In this document: positions 45,434 through 55,597 of the stretch, in pieces
Position numbering within the stretch: position 1 is the first letter of the stretch
Layout of the letters: the number at the start of each line of letters is the position of its first letter
Source of the DNA: Devosia chinhatensis
GTDB taxonomy: Bacteria; Pseudomonadota; Alphaproteobacteria; Rhizobiales; Devosiaceae
Direction: 5' to 3'
DNA length: 64,000 nucleotides
Assembly (NCBI RefSeq): GCF_000969445.1
Contig: NZ_JZEY01000054.1
Coordinates: 62,001-126,000, forward strand
The notes under the pieces: model-generated
Told to the model about the DNA's origin: nothing
What the model saw: only the letters and a program-made list of their open reading frames with translations
Databases searched by the model: none
Made by a program: the position numbers and the translations under genes

Positions 45434-46285
45434 TCAGCGTGCCTTGAGCACGGTGACGGCGCTTTCGCTGTTGTGGATATAGTCGTGCGCATCGGCTTGG
45501 CGGCGGATCAGCAGAATGAACAACATGTCCATCAGCATCAATTGCGCATCGCGCGAAGTGATGGCGGAGGAGCGCACACGCTCCTCGTCGGTCACCGTGA
45601 ACAGATGCAGGTCCGACAGATCAAGCAGCGGGTTGGGATGCAGGCCCGTCATGGAAATGACTGTCGCCCCGCGCTGCTTGGCGATCTCGGCAATGCGCAA
45701 AGTTTCGATGCTGCGGCCCGAATGGGACAGGGCCAGCAGCACATCCTTCTCGTTGAGCCCGGAGGCATTGGACACCTGAATATGGGTGTCGCTGTCGATC
45801 AGCACGACGCGCCCGAGTTTAAGCAGCTTGTAGGAGAAGTCCTTGGCCACGAGCGACGAAGCGCCAACGCCCGCCAGCTGCACCTTTCGCGCCGAAACCA
45901 GCGCTTCGACGACTGCATCGATGGCCTGCTCGTTATTGGCGGCCAACGTCTCGCGCATGGACAGCAGCTTGCTGCCGATCAACTTCTGCAGGATCGTTAC
46001 ATAGCTGTCGCTGCTGTCGATTGTGCCGTGGATCACCCCGCCCGGCGTGTGCCATTCGAGCGCCTTGGCCTTGTTCACCGCCAGCTTGAGCTGCTGGTAG
46101 CCGCCATAGCCCATTTTCTGGCTGAACTTGACGACGCTGGATTGGCTGCGTCCGGTCGCTTCGGCCAAAGCCGCCGAGGACAGCGTCAGCATTTCATCGG
46201 GATGGTCGATGATGAATTGAGCGATTTGCCGGTCGGCGACCGTCATGGAATCGAGCTTGGCACTGAGGACTTTCAGAATGGACAT
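45434..46285 (-). CDS. RpiR/MurR-family transcriptional regulator
   Basis: The 283-residue product has an N-terminal helix-turn-helix (MTVADRQIAQFIIDHPDEM; LAEATGRSQSSVVKFSQKMG) and a C-terminal SIS sugar-phosphate-binding domain (VQLAGVGASSLVAKDFSYKL; LALSHSGRSIETLRIAEIA). In known MurR systems the ligand is MurNAc-6-P or a related sugar phosphate. Its gene lies between two copies of TGGAAT-N5-ATTCCA, the likely binding site, so it probably represses both the ABC operon and murQ. ATG 46285 follows GGAAG. Confidence 0.88.
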   Translation of the reverse strand: MSILKVLSAKLDSMTVADRQIAQFIIDHPDEMLTLSSAALAEATGRSQSSVVKFSQKMGYGGYQQLKLAVNKAKALEWHTPGGVIHGTIDSSDSYVTILQKLIGSKLLSMRETLAANNEQAIDAVVEALVSARKVQLAGVGASSLVAKDFSYKLLKLGRVVLIDSDTHIQVSNASGLNEKDVLLALSHSGRSIETLRIAEIAKQRGATVISMTGLHPNPLLDLSDLHLFTVTDEERVRSSAITSRDAQLMLMDMLFILLIRRQADAHDYIHNSESAVTVLKAR

Positions 46286-46402
46286 GCTTGCTTCCGGTAC
46301 TGCGGCCATTCGCACTAGTGCCAATGCCCCCCTGATGACAACAGGCTTCTCCTCGGCTCCCGCTGCCGCGATGCGTCGACCGCCTGCCAGAACAATCCAC
46401 AA

Positions 46403-46455
46403 TGGAATACAATATTCCAGATTGCGTTGACACTAGGAATATTCGCTCATAGCAT
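46403..46455 (+). promoter_or_regulatory. murQ promoter with upstream RpiR/MurR-type operator
   Basis: Palindrome TGGAATACAATATTCCA (46403-46419) lies 7 bp before the -35 box TTGACA (46427-46432), with -10 TAGCAT at 46450-46455 (17-bp spacer). The spacer also holds a shorter GGAATATTC palindrome. Being between divergent rpiR and murQ, it can control both genes. Confidence 0.72.
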
Positions 46456-46481
46456 CCGGCCAGACAACGAGCGAAGGCATC

Positions 46482-47414
46482 ATGGCAAAAAGCACCCTGA
46501 TCGCGGAACTCGGGCAGCTCGTTTCCGAGGCCCGCAACCCGGACACCATGCAGATCGACCTGATGTCGACCCCGCAGATTCTTGCCGCCATGAATGCGCA
46601 GGACGCGCTGGTGGCTGGCGCGGTCGAGAAGGTTCTGCCCGAAATTGGCATGGCGGTTGAGCGCATCGTCGACGCCTTCAAGGCCGGTGGCAGGCTGATC
46701 TATATGGGGGCAGGGACCAGCGGCCGGCTCGGCGTGCTCGACGCTTCGGAATGCCCGCCCACATTTGGCGTGCCCGAAGGCATGGTCGTTGGCCTGATTG
46801 CAGGTGGTGATCACGCCCTGCGCCATCCGATCGAGGGCGCCGAGGACGATCCATCCGAAGGCCGCAGCGACCTCGAAAAGGTTGGCCTCACCAGCAAGGA
46901 CGTGGTGGTGGGCATCGCCGTCAGCGGGCGCACACCCTATGTCATTGGCGGGCTCGACTATGCCCGCAGTGTCGGCGCGACCACCGCAGCGCTGTCCTGC
47001 AATCCCGGCTCAGCGATTGCCCGCATGGCCGATATCGCCATTTCCCCGGTTGTCGGCCCCGAGGCCTTGACCGGCTCCACCCGGCTCAAATCCGGCACGG
47101 CTCAGAAGCTCGTGCTCAACATGCTGACCACGGCCAGCATGATCCGCATCGGCAAGTCCTACGAAAATCTCATGGTCGATGTGTCGGTGAGTAATGAAAA
47201 GCTTGCTGCCCGAGCCATTCGCATTCTGGTGGAAGTCACCGATTGCGCCCCAGAAGAGGCCGAGCGCTATCTCGAAGCCAGCCGCAACAACGTCAAGCTC
47301 GCCATCCTAATGGCGCTGACCGGCATGGATGCCGACACTGCCCAATCCGCCCTTGCCAATGCCGATGGCTTCCTGCGCCGCGCCGCCGGCCAGCAGCCGC
47401 GCGCGGCAGGCTGA
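46482..47414 (+). CDS. murQ: N-acetylmuramic acid 6-phosphate etherase MurQ
   Basis: The 310-residue SIS-domain lyase has conserved motifs [24 protein letters not shown] (split [12 protein letters not shown] / [12 protein letters not shown]), [18 protein letters not shown] and [18 protein letters not shown]. It cleaves the lactyl ether of MurNAc-6-P to GlcNAc-6-P and lactate. It acts after AnmK (encoded at 54482-55597) and before nagA-type deacetylation. It is first gene of a + strand operon. Confidence 0.96.
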   Translation: MAKSTLIAELGQLVSEARNPDTMQIDLMSTPQILAAMNAQDALVAGAVEKVLPEIGMAVERIVDAFKAGGRLIYMGAGTSGRLGVLDASECPPTFGVPEGMVVGLIAGGDHALRHPIEGAEDDPSEGRSDLEKVGLTSKDVVVGIAVSGRTPYVIGGLDYARSVGATTAALSCNPGSAIARMADIAISPVVGPEALTGSTRLKSGTAQKLVLNMLTTASMIRIGKSYENLMVDVSVSNEKLAARAIRILVEVTDCAPEEAERYLEASRNNVKLAILMALTGMDADTAQSALANADGFLRRAAGQQPRAAG

Positions 47415-47423
47415 GGATTGGCC

Positions 47424-47915
47424 ATGGATCTGCTTGTCAATTTGTACAGCCGCAAATTGGATACCCTGCGGGAGCGCGTTCAGACCTGCGAAGCGCGCAT
47501 TCGCGTCGCCCTGCCACCCGAACAGCACATCGTCAAGGATTGGGTCCGCACCCATTTCAGCGAATACTGGGTCAGCGAAGTCACCGCCGCGATGGCGCAC
47601 CAGCCCCCTGGCTGCCTTGTCGCCACCATCGACGGCCAGCTCGTCGGCTTTGCTTGCTACGACGCCACGGCGCGCGGATTTTTTGGTCCCACCGGCGTCG
47701 CCGAAGACCAGCGCGGCAAGCGCATCGGTCTCGCCCTGTTCTATCACACGCTGATGGCCATGAAGGCACAAGGCTACGCCTACGCCATCATCGGCTCGGC
47801 TGGTCCGGTCGATTTTTACGCCGATGCGGCGGGTGCCATGCCCATCCCCGGCGACAAGGAAGACATCTATCAGGGCCTGTTGCGCCTTAAGCCCGCTACG
47901 GAAAATCCATCATGA
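47424..47915 (+). CDS. GNAT-family N-acetyltransferase
   Basis: The 163-residue product has a GNAT core: LVGFACYDATARGFFGPTGVAE then DQRGKRIGLALFYHTLMAMK (acetyl-CoA P-loop RGKRIG). ATG 47424 follows GAGG, 9 bp after murQ, and the gene overlaps nagZ by 4 bp. The substrate is unknown; a muropeptide or amino-sugar acetyltransferase would suit the context. Confidence 0.82.
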   Translation: MDLLVNLYSRKLDTLRERVQTCEARIRVALPPEQHIVKDWVRTHFSEYWVSEVTAAMAHQPPGCLVATIDGQLVGFACYDATARGFFGPTGVAEDQRGKRIGLALFYHTLMAMKAQGYAYAIIGSAGPVDFYADAAGAMPIPGDKEDIYQGLLRLKPATENPS

Positions 47916-48934
47916 CGTCTACACCACTCGCTCTCTTCGTCGGCATGCCGGGTCTGGAACTATCCGCCTCCGAGATCGCCTTTTTCCGCGAGGCCAATCC
48001 GTTCGGCCTCTTCCTGTTCAAGCGCAATCTCGACAATCCCGAGCAGATCAAACGGCTTGTCCATCAGTTCAAGGACGCCGTCGGCCGCGACGACGCGCCG
48101 GTCTATATCGACCAGGAAGGCGGCCGGGTTCAGCGGCTCGACAATGGCAATTGGCCGCTCTATCGCCCGCTCGGCACCTTTGGCGCCTTGGCGCGCAAGG
48201 ACTTGGAGCTGGGCAAGAAGGCCCTGCGCCTCTCCACTCTCGCCATGGGCACGATGATGGCCGAACTCGGCATTGGCAGTGGCACGACGCCGGTTGTCGA
48301 CCTAGCCCGGACCGATACCCACGACGTCATCGGCCAGCGCGCGTTCGGCGATGATCCCGAACTGGTCACCGCACTGGGTCGTGTCGTCGTGGATGCCATG
48401 CTCGAAGTGGGCTCCATGCCCATCATCAAGCACATTCCCGGTTATGGCCGCGTGCAGGTCGATCCCCATTTCGATTGCCCCATCGTCGATGCCTCTCTCG
48501 AGGATATGGAAGGCACCGACTTCCGGCCCTTCGTCGCCTTGCGCGATGCGCCCTGGGCTATGGTGGCCCATCTCATCTTTACCCGGATCGACCCCGATCG
48601 TCCCGCCTCGGTTTCGCCGGCTGTCTGCAGCATGATCCGCGAAAAGCTGGGCTATGACGGCGTGCTGACCACCGATTGCCTCACCATGGAAGCGCTCAAG
48701 GGGACCTGGCCCGAGCGCGTCCGTGCAGCGCTGGATGCCGGTTATGACATTGCGCTCCACAGCCAGGGCGATCTGGCTGCCAGCGAGGCCGCAGCGAAAG
48801 CGGCCAATCCGCTGAGCGCGGAAAGCCTCGCCCGCATTGCCCGCGCGCAAAGCCGGCTCGGCGCCAAACGAGTCGATGTGCAGGCCCTGCATGCCGAAGC
48901 CGAACAGATTCTAAGGGAGAATGGCTTCGCCTAA
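47912..48934 (+). CDS. nagZ: Beta-N-acetylhexosaminidase NagZ-like (GH3)
   Basis: The 340-residue product has GH3 motifs: IDQEGGRVQRLDNG, KHIPGYGRVQVDPH (Lys173-His174, Asp184, His186) and YDGVLTTDCLTMEAL with the nucleophile Asp in the TTDCLTM region. NagZ removes GlcNAc from GlcNAc-anhMurNAc peptides in the cytoplasm. Two changes from the usual KHxPGHGxxxxDSH signature are visible: Tyr178 for His and Pro185 for Ser, though the catalytic Asp-x-His pair is kept. It overlaps the GNAT gene by 4 bp. Confidence 0.88.
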   Translation: MTSTPLALFVGMPGLELSASEIAFFREANPFGLFLFKRNLDNPEQIKRLVHQFKDAVGRDDAPVYIDQEGGRVQRLDNGNWPLYRPLGTFGALARKDLELGKKALRLSTLAMGTMMAELGIGSGTTPVVDLARTDTHDVIGQRAFGDDPELVTALGRVVVDAMLEVGSMPIIKHIPGYGRVQVDPHFDCPIVDASLEDMEGTDFRPFVALRDAPWAMVAHLIFTRIDPDRPASVSPAVCSMIREKLGYDGVLTTDCLTMEALKGTWPERVRAALDAGYDIALHSQGDLAASEAAAKAANPLSAESLARIARAQSRLGAKRVDVQALHAEAEQILRENGFA

Positions 48935-48965
48935 AGGCGTGGCCGTCAGACAAGGAGAGAACTTG

Positions 48966-50630
48966 ATGCTCAAAATTTCACTCATCGCGGCAATGTCGGC
49001 GACGGCTTTGCTGTCCGCCCTGCCGGCGCAGGCGCAGGAGGGCAATGTGCTCACCCTCGCCTCCGAGCAGACCACCACATTCGTGCGCAATTTCAACCCT
49101 TTCGGCCAAACCTCGGCACGTTATACAACGCTCGATTTCATGTATGAGCCGCTGGTCGTATTCAACCGCCTCCAGGGCAACACGCCCCATTTTCGCCTGG
49201 CCGAAAGCTACGAGTTGGCCGACGATCTGATGTCGATCACCTTCACCCTGCGTGACGGTCTAAAGTGGTCCGATGGCGAGCCGCTGACCGCAGACGACGT
49301 GATCTTCACCTACGACTATATCCAGAAGTTCCCGGCGCTCGACTTCATCTCCGTCTCCGCCCAGCTCGCTTCGGTGGAAAAGGTCGATGACCGCACGGTC
49401 AAGTTCAATCTCCTCGAACCCAATTCGCTGATTGCCAACACCATTGTCGGCATGCCGATCGTGCCCGAGCATGTCTGGGCCGAAATCGAAGATCCGGTGA
49501 CTTTCGCCAATGAAAACCCGGTCGGCTCCGGCCCGATGACCGAGATCACCCGCTTCACGCCCCAGGTCTATGAGCAGTGCCGCAATCCCAATTACTGGGA
49601 CGCGGCAAATCTCTCAGTCGATTGCCTGCGCATGCCCCAGCTTGCGGACAATCCGCAGGTGCTCGCCGCGCTTGCCGATGGCACTCTGGATTGGGCAACG
49701 AGCTTTATCCCCGACATCGACAACACCTTTGTTGCCAGGGACCCGGAGCACCATAAATACTGGTTCACCCCCTCGAGCCTTGTGTCGATCCAGGTCAGCC
49801 AGATCACGCCGGATGAAAACAACCGCAAGGCCTTCACCGACGTCAATTTCCGTCGCGCCATCTCCATGATCGTCGACCGCCAGACCATCGTCGATATTGC
49901 AGGCTACGGCTATCCGCTGGTCAATGACGATCCGGCTTCACTGGGCGAGCTTTACAGCGCCTTCGCCAACCCCGAAGTTGCCACCGAGTACGGCCAGTAT
50001 GGCCAGTTCGATCTCGAAGCCGGCATGGCCCTGCTCGATGAAGCCGGCTATGTCGACGCCGATGGCGACGGTTTCCGCGACAATCCCGATGGCACCCCGA
50101 TCAAGATCGACTTCATGGTCCCCAATGGCTGGACCGACTGGATCGATGCCGTGCAGATCGCGATGGAAACCATGGTCGAAGCCGGCATCAATGTCTCCAT
50201 GTCGACCCCTGAAGCGGCGGTCTGGACCTCCTCGCTGATCTCGGGCGAATACTCGATGACCCTCAATGCGCTCGCATCGGCGGCCGACCCGTACTTCCCC
50301 TATATCCGCTCGTTCAACCCGGACGATTTCGGCAAGAGCCGCTTCACCGCCCCGCATTGGGAAAATGCTGAAGTGATGGAGCTCTTGGGCCAGTACACCC
50401 AGACCAAGGACCCGGCAGAGCAGAAGGCGGCCATGGATCGCCTGCAGATGATCATCGGCGAAAACATGCCGATCATCCCGCTCTACAACAGCCCGTCCTT
50501 CTACGAATACAACACCAGCCGCTTCACCGGCTGGGCCGATGCCGAGGACCCCAAGTTCTCGCCCGTCGTTTCCAACGCCAACCCGGCCCGCCTGCTGCAG
50601 CTGCTCGATCTCGAGCCAGTTGCCCAGTAA
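48966..50630 (+). CDS. Peptide ABC transporter substrate-binding protein (family 5)
   Basis: The 554-residue product has a signal peptide (LKISLIAAMSATALLSALPAQAQ, split LKISLIAAMSATALL / SALPAQAQ) and the SBP_bac_5 layout: YEPLVVFNRL, LRDGLKWSDGEPLTADDVIF (split at SDG), NFRRAISMIVDRQ, and PLYNSPSFYEY near the end. It is the size of oligopeptide-binding proteins (DppA/OppA class). RBS AAGGAG precedes ATG 48966. Its place between nagZ and anmK suggests muropeptide or murein-peptide capture, comparable in concept to MppA/YepA (inference). Confidence 0.85.
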   Translation: MLKISLIAAMSATALLSALPAQAQEGNVLTLASEQTTTFVRNFNPFGQTSARYTTLDFMYEPLVVFNRLQGNTPHFRLAESYELADDLMSITFTLRDGLKWSDGEPLTADDVIFTYDYIQKFPALDFISVSAQLASVEKVDDRTVKFNLLEPNSLIANTIVGMPIVPEHVWAEIEDPVTFANENPVGSGPMTEITRFTPQVYEQCRNPNYWDAANLSVDCLRMPQLADNPQVLAALADGTLDWATSFIPDIDNTFVARDPEHHKYWFTPSSLVSIQVSQITPDENNRKAFTDVNFRRAISMIVDRQTIVDIAGYGYPLVNDDPASLGELYSAFANPEVATEYGQYGQFDLEAGMALLDEAGYVDADGDGFRDNPDGTPIKIDFMVPNGWTDWIDAVQIAMETMVEAGINVSMSTPEAAVWTSSLISGEYSMTLNALASAADPYFPYIRSFNPDDFGKSRFTAPHWENAEVMELLGQYTQTKDPAEQKAAMDRLQMIIGENMPIIPLYNSPSFYEYNTSRFTGWADAEDPKFSPVVSNANPARLLQLLDLEPVAQ

Positions 50631-50642
50631 GGGCTGATCGAG

Positions 50643-50668
50643 GCGGGAGCGTACCCTTGCGCTCCCGC
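50643..50668 (+). promoter_or_regulatory. Intercistronic stem-loop between binding-protein and permease genes
   Basis: Perfect 9-bp arms GCGGGAGCG (50643-50651) and CGCTCCCGC (50660-50668) with an 8-nt loop, followed by TTCCTTCC. It may give partial termination or protect the binding-protein transcript from 3' decay. Confidence 0.65.
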
Positions 50669-50738
50669 TTCCTTCCTATCAGATCGGGCATGTGGCGCCG
50701 TTCGTGCCCATTCCCAGCAACAGGGAGAGAACAAAAAC

Positions 50739-51716
50739 ATGGCCTTCCTTTTGCGCCGTCTCGCTTTCTATCTTGCTGCCTTCATGGCTGCGGCCACGGT
50801 CAATTTCTTCCTGCCGCGCCTCATGCCGGGCGATCCGATCCAGATCATGTTCGCCAGCGCCGGCTCGGAGCTCAGCCTTGAAAATCTCAATGCCCTCAAG
50901 CTCACGTTCGGCTTCATCGATGCGCCGCTGCACGAGCAGTATTTCGCCTACATAAAAAGCGTCTTCACTGGCGATCTCGGCCGCTCGATCAAGTATTTCC
51001 CGCTTCCTGTGACCGAACTTCTGGGCCGAGCTCTGGTCTGGACGCTGGGCCTTGTCGGCATCGCCACCATCATCAGCTTCACTTTGGGCACGACGCTTGG
51101 CGTCATGGCTGCCTGGCGCCGCGGCAAGCTCTTTGACTCCATCGTCTCGCTGATCGCGATTTTTTCGAGTTCGGTGCCGGCCATCGTCGTGTCGCTGATC
51201 CTGCTCTTCGTCTTCGGCTATACGCTGCGCTGGTTCCCCAATGGCTATGCGGCCAATCCGCTGCTCGATCCGGCCTGGAACTGGACCTATATTTCCTCCG
51301 TGCTCTACCACGGCACGCTGCCCATGCTGACGCTGGTCATCGTCCAGACCGGTGGCTTCGCCGTCACCATGCGCAACAATATGATCAATCTTCTGGGTGA
51401 GGACTACATCGTCATGGGCCGGGCCAAGGGCCTTGCCGACGATCAGGTCATGCTCTGGTATGCTGCTCGCAACGCGCTTCTGCCCACTGTATCGAGCCTT
51501 GCCATCGCTATCGGCACCGTGCTCGGCGGCTCGCTGATCGTTGAGGTCGTGTTCAATTATCCCGGCCTCGGCAACACGCTCTACCAGGCCATCCTTGCCC
51601 GCGATTATCCGGTCATCCAGGGGCAGCTCCTGATCATGACCGCCGCCATGCTCGTGTCCAATTTCGTCGTCGATCTGAGCTATGTCCTGCTCGATCCACG
51701 CCTCAAGAAGGCGTAA
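50739..51716 (+). CDS. Peptide ABC transporter permease (DppB/OppB-like)
   Basis: The 325-residue six-helix permease has an N-terminal RRLAFYLAAFMAAATVNFFLPRL, split RRLAFYLAAFMA / AATVNFFLPRL, the PGDP motif (LMPGDPI), and the coupling motif DYIVMGRAKGLADDQVMLWYAARNALLP, split at KGL. It forms the channel with the following OppC-like subunit; the stop and next start are 3 bp apart. Confidence 0.9.
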   Translation: MAFLLRRLAFYLAAFMAAATVNFFLPRLMPGDPIQIMFASAGSELSLENLNALKLTFGFIDAPLHEQYFAYIKSVFTGDLGRSIKYFPLPVTELLGRALVWTLGLVGIATIISFTLGTTLGVMAAWRRGKLFDSIVSLIAIFSSSVPAIVVSLILLFVFGYTLRWFPNGYAANPLLDPAWNWTYISSVLYHGTLPMLTLVIVQTGGFAVTMRNNMINLLGEDYIVMGRAKGLADDQVMLWYAARNALLPTVSSLAIAIGTVLGGSLIVEVVFNYPGLGNTLYQAILARDYPVIQGQLLIMTAAMLVSNFVVDLSYVLLDPRLKKA

Positions 51717-51719
51717 GTC

Positions 51720-52607
51720 ATGCCCCTGTTCAAACAGCTTCTCAGCAACAAGAAGGCGCTGGTTGGTCTTACACTTCTGGTGCTGATCATCCTCATCGCC
51801 GTCTTCGCGCCGTTCCTCAGCGAATACAGTCCCACCCGCCGTGTCGGTCGCCCGCACCAGGCCCCGTCCTGGGATCATTGGCTGGGCACGACGCGGCTGG
51901 GCCACGATGTGTTCACGCGCCTTATTCACGGCGCTCGTGTCTCGCTGGCCGTTGGCTTCGGCGCAGGCCTCCTGATCACCATCGTCGGCACCATTCTGGG
52001 CATCCTCGCCGGCTACAAAGGTGGCTGGGTCGATGAGGTCATCAACTTCTTCACCAATATGGTGCTGGTTGTTCCCAATCTGCCGCTGCTTCTGGTGCTT
52101 GCCGCCTTTATCGGTCAGGCTAGTCCCCTGGTCATTGCCATCATCCTGGGCTGCACCTCATGGGCCTGGGGTGTGCGCGTCACCCGTGCCGAAACGCTTT
52201 CCATCCGCCAGCGCGACTACGTCAAAAGCGCCGAAATGCTGGGCGAGCCGAGCTGGCGCATCATGGTCTTCGAGATTTTCCCGAACCTGTTCTCCATCGT
52301 CGGCATCAACTTCATCGGCAGCGTCATCTTCGCCGTTATCGCCGAAGCCACGCTCGGTTTCCTCGGCTTGGGCGATCCCAACTCGGTGTCCTGGGGCATC
52401 ATGCTGTTCAATGCGCAAAATGCCTCAGCCCTCTCGGTCGGCGCCTGGTGGGATCTGCTCTCGCCCTGCTTTGCTCTCGCGCTTCTGGGTCTCAGCCTGG
52501 CGCTCCTCAACTTCGCCATCGACGAAGTGGCCAATCCGCGCCTGCGCACCGGCGGCATGTTGAAGAAATGGACCAGAATGGTGTTGGTCGGGGAGGGCAA
52601 GCTATGA
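51720..52607 (+). CDS. Peptide ABC transporter permease (DppC/OppC-like)
   Basis: The 295-residue permease has the N-terminal LGTTRLGHDVFTRLIHGARVS (split after TRL) typical of OppC/DppC, and the coupling motif YVKSAEMLGEPSWRIMVFEIFPN, split YVKSAEMLGEPS / WRIMVFEIFPN. The gene overlaps the ATPase gene by 4 bp. It belongs to the muropeptide/peptide importer of this island. Confidence 0.9.
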   Translation: MPLFKQLLSNKKALVGLTLLVLIILIAVFAPFLSEYSPTRRVGRPHQAPSWDHWLGTTRLGHDVFTRLIHGARVSLAVGFGAGLLITIVGTILGILAGYKGGWVDEVINFFTNMVLVVPNLPLLLVLAAFIGQASPLVIAIILGCTSWAWGVRVTRAETLSIRQRDYVKSAEMLGEPSWRIMVFEIFPNLFSIVGINFIGSVIFAVIAEATLGFLGLGDPNSVSWGIMLFNAQNASALSVGAWWDLLSPCFALALLGLSLALLNFAIDEVANPRLRTGGMLKKWTRMVLVGEGKL

Positions 52608-53418
52608 GCGCGCCCGTCCTCTCCATCCGCAATCTCAACATCGACTATGTCGGCGCTGAGAAGAATTTCCATGCCGTCAAAGATGTCAGCTTCGATATCG
52701 CGCCCGGCGAATTCTTTGGTCTTGCCGGCGAGTCCGGTTGCGGCAAGAGCACCATCGCTTTCGCGGTCAGCCGCCTCCACCGCCCGCCGGCTCTGATCCG
52801 CACCGGCAGCGAGATCATCGTCGGCGGCCGCGACGTGCTCGATCTGGATACTGCCGAATTGCGCAGCTTCCGCTGGCGCGAAGTGGCCATGGTGTTCCAG
52901 AGCGCCATGAACTCACTCAATCCCGTCCTCACCATTGAGGACCAGTTCTACGATGTGCTGCGCGCCCATACCAAGATCAGTCGAGAGGAGGCACGCGCCC
53001 GCGCTGCCGAACTCCTCAAGCTGGTCGATATCTCGCCCGATCGCCTCAAGTCCTATCCGCATCAATGCTCGGGCGGCATGCGCCAGCGCATCGTCATCGC
53101 CATCTGCCTGGCGCTCAATCCAAAACTGCTGATCATGGATGAGCCCACCACGGCGCTCGATGTGGTGGTGCAGCGCGAAATTCTCCAGCGCATCGACGTT
53201 TTGCGCAAACGTCTTGGGTTTTCCGTCCTGTTCATCACCCACGATCTGGGCCTGATGGTGCAGGTTTCCGACCGCATTGGCATCATGCTGCAGGGCGAAC
53301 TGGTCGAGGTCAACGACGCGGCGACGATCTACAAGAGCCCGCAGCATCCGTATACCAAGCGCCTTTGGGCCTCGATGCCGCGCCTGCATGGCGAGCAGAT
53401 CAAGCCGGAGGCAAGTTC

Positions 53419-53422
<4 letters not shown>
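52604..53422 (+). CDS. Peptide ABC transporter ATP-binding protein (DppD/OppD-like)
   Basis: The 272-residue product has Walker A GESGCGKST, Q-loop MVFQSAMNSLNPVLTI, signature CSGGMRQRIVIAICLAL, Walker B LLIMDEPTTALD and H-loop FITHDLGLM. The start ATG 52604 overlaps the permease stop and the stop overlaps the next ATPase start (ATGA both times). It forms the ATPase heterodimer with the OppF-like subunit. It is slightly short, lacking the long C-terminal Fe-S-type extension of many OppD proteins. Confidence 0.9.
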
Positions 53423-54324
<902 letters not shown>

Positions 54325-54370
54325 GAAACGTCAGGTTCCGGCGAGGAACCCACGATCAAACTCGAATTTT

Positions 54371-54433
54371 GCCCCCGCGAAAGCCGGGGCCCATGCTGAG
54401 TTTTAGAGATGGATCCCGGCCTGCGCCGGGATG
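54371..54433. repeat. REP-like palindromic repeat, copy 2
   Basis: A GC-rich element with CCCCG-CGAAAGC-CGGGG at the left and ATCCCGGC-CTGC-GCCGGGAT at the right, the same architecture as 42777-42839. It lies between the convergent oppF-like and anmK genes, a usual place for REP-type elements, and may serve as a bidirectional terminator. Confidence 0.6.
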
Positions 54434-54481
54434 CGTCTCGGACCTTAATTTATGAGCGTAGTCGTGTTGCCGGGTTAGCAC

Positions 54482-55597
54482 TCACCCCGCAATCCGCCCA
54501 CCCGTCATCGGCTCTGGCGCACCGGTCGTGCTCGGAAAACTGATCGGCAATCCCCGCAGCACCCGCGCTGCCAGAAACCCGAAGCATTCCGCTTCGACCG
54601 CATCGCCGCGCCAGCCGACCGCATCGGAATTGACCGCTTCGACACCGGCACGCTGCTCCAGCATATGCATCAGCGCCGGATTGCGCCGTCCGCCGCCACA
54701 AACGATCAGCTTGCTCGGCCGCTGCGGCAACAGGTCCAGCGCCTTGCCCACCGCCCCAGCCGTAAAGGCCGTCAGCGTCGCCGCCCCATCTTCAGGGTTC
54801 AGCCCATCGGCCATGCTGGCCAGAAAGCCGAACCGATCCAGCGATTTTGGCCATGGCGCGGTGAGGTAAGGGTGCTCCAGTAGCCTGGCCAATCGCGCTT
54901 CGTCGACCTTGCCCTTGAAAGCCAGGAGCCCATCGCGGTCCATCTCGCCATAGCCCTGCGCCTTGACGAAATCGTTGATCGGCGCATTGGCCGGCCCGGT
55001 ATCGAAACCCTCGATCCGCCCCGCACCGTCCCACCAGGTGATATTGGCCACCCCACCCAGATTAAGCACGGCGATATCACCCTTGGCGCCGAGGCGACGC
55101 AGCAGCGCCTGATGGTAGATCGGCGCCAGCGGCGCCCCCTGCCCACCGGCACGGATATCGGCGGTGCGGAAATCGTAGGCGACTTTCACGCCCAGCATCT
55201 CATGCATCAACTGGCCGTTGCCCAATTGCCGCGTATCGCCGAACCGATCCTTGGTCGGCGCCCGATGCAGCACCGATTGGCCATGGAAACCAACGACGCC
55301 GATGTCGCGCATCGTCATGCCCGAATCGGCCACGAACTTCCGCACCGCTTCCGATTGCGCCCGCGTCAGCGCCGCTTCGGCCTCGGCAAAGATCGCCGGC
55401 TCCGGCCCATCGAAATTCCAGCTCCGCGCTTCATTCAGCGCCTGCTCCAATAGCCGCCGCACATCGTCTGCATAGGGCGCAAGCACATAGGGGCCGAATG
55501 CTGAAATGGTCTCGCCATCGGTCTTGAGCATGGCAATGTCGATATTGCCGTCGAGCACCGTGCCGGTCATCAGCCCGATTGTCCAAATTTCGGTCAT
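54482..55597 (-). CDS. anmK: Anhydro-N-acetylmuramic acid kinase AnmK
   Basis: The 371-residue ASKHA kinase has an N-terminal ATP motif [29 protein letters not shown] with the catalytic region, [14 protein letters not shown] and [14 protein letters not shown]. It opens the 1,6-anhydro ring of anhMurNAc while phosphorylating it to MurNAc-6-P, the MurQ substrate. The usual MSGTSxDG reads MTGTVLDG here. The start codon directly follows the stop of the serine-hydrolase gene, so the two are co-translated. Confidence 0.95.
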   Translation of the reverse strand: MTEIWTIGLMTGTVLDGNIDIAMLKTDGETISAFGPYVLAPYADDVRRLLEQALNEARSWNFDGPEPAIFAEAEAALTRAQSEAVRKFVADSGMTMRDIGVVGFHGQSVLHRAPTKDRFGDTRQLGNGQLMHEMLGVKVAYDFRTADIRAGGQGAPLAPIYHQALLRRLGAKGDIAVLNLGGVANITWWDGAGRIEGFDTGPANAPINDFVKAQGYGEMDRDGLLAFKGKVDEARLARLLEHPYLTAPWPKSLDRFGFLASMADGLNPEDGAATLTAFTAGAVGKALDLLPQRPSKLIVCGGGRRNPALMHMLEQRAGVEAVNSDAVGWRGDAVEAECFGFLAARVLRGLPISFPSTTGAPEPMTGGRIAG

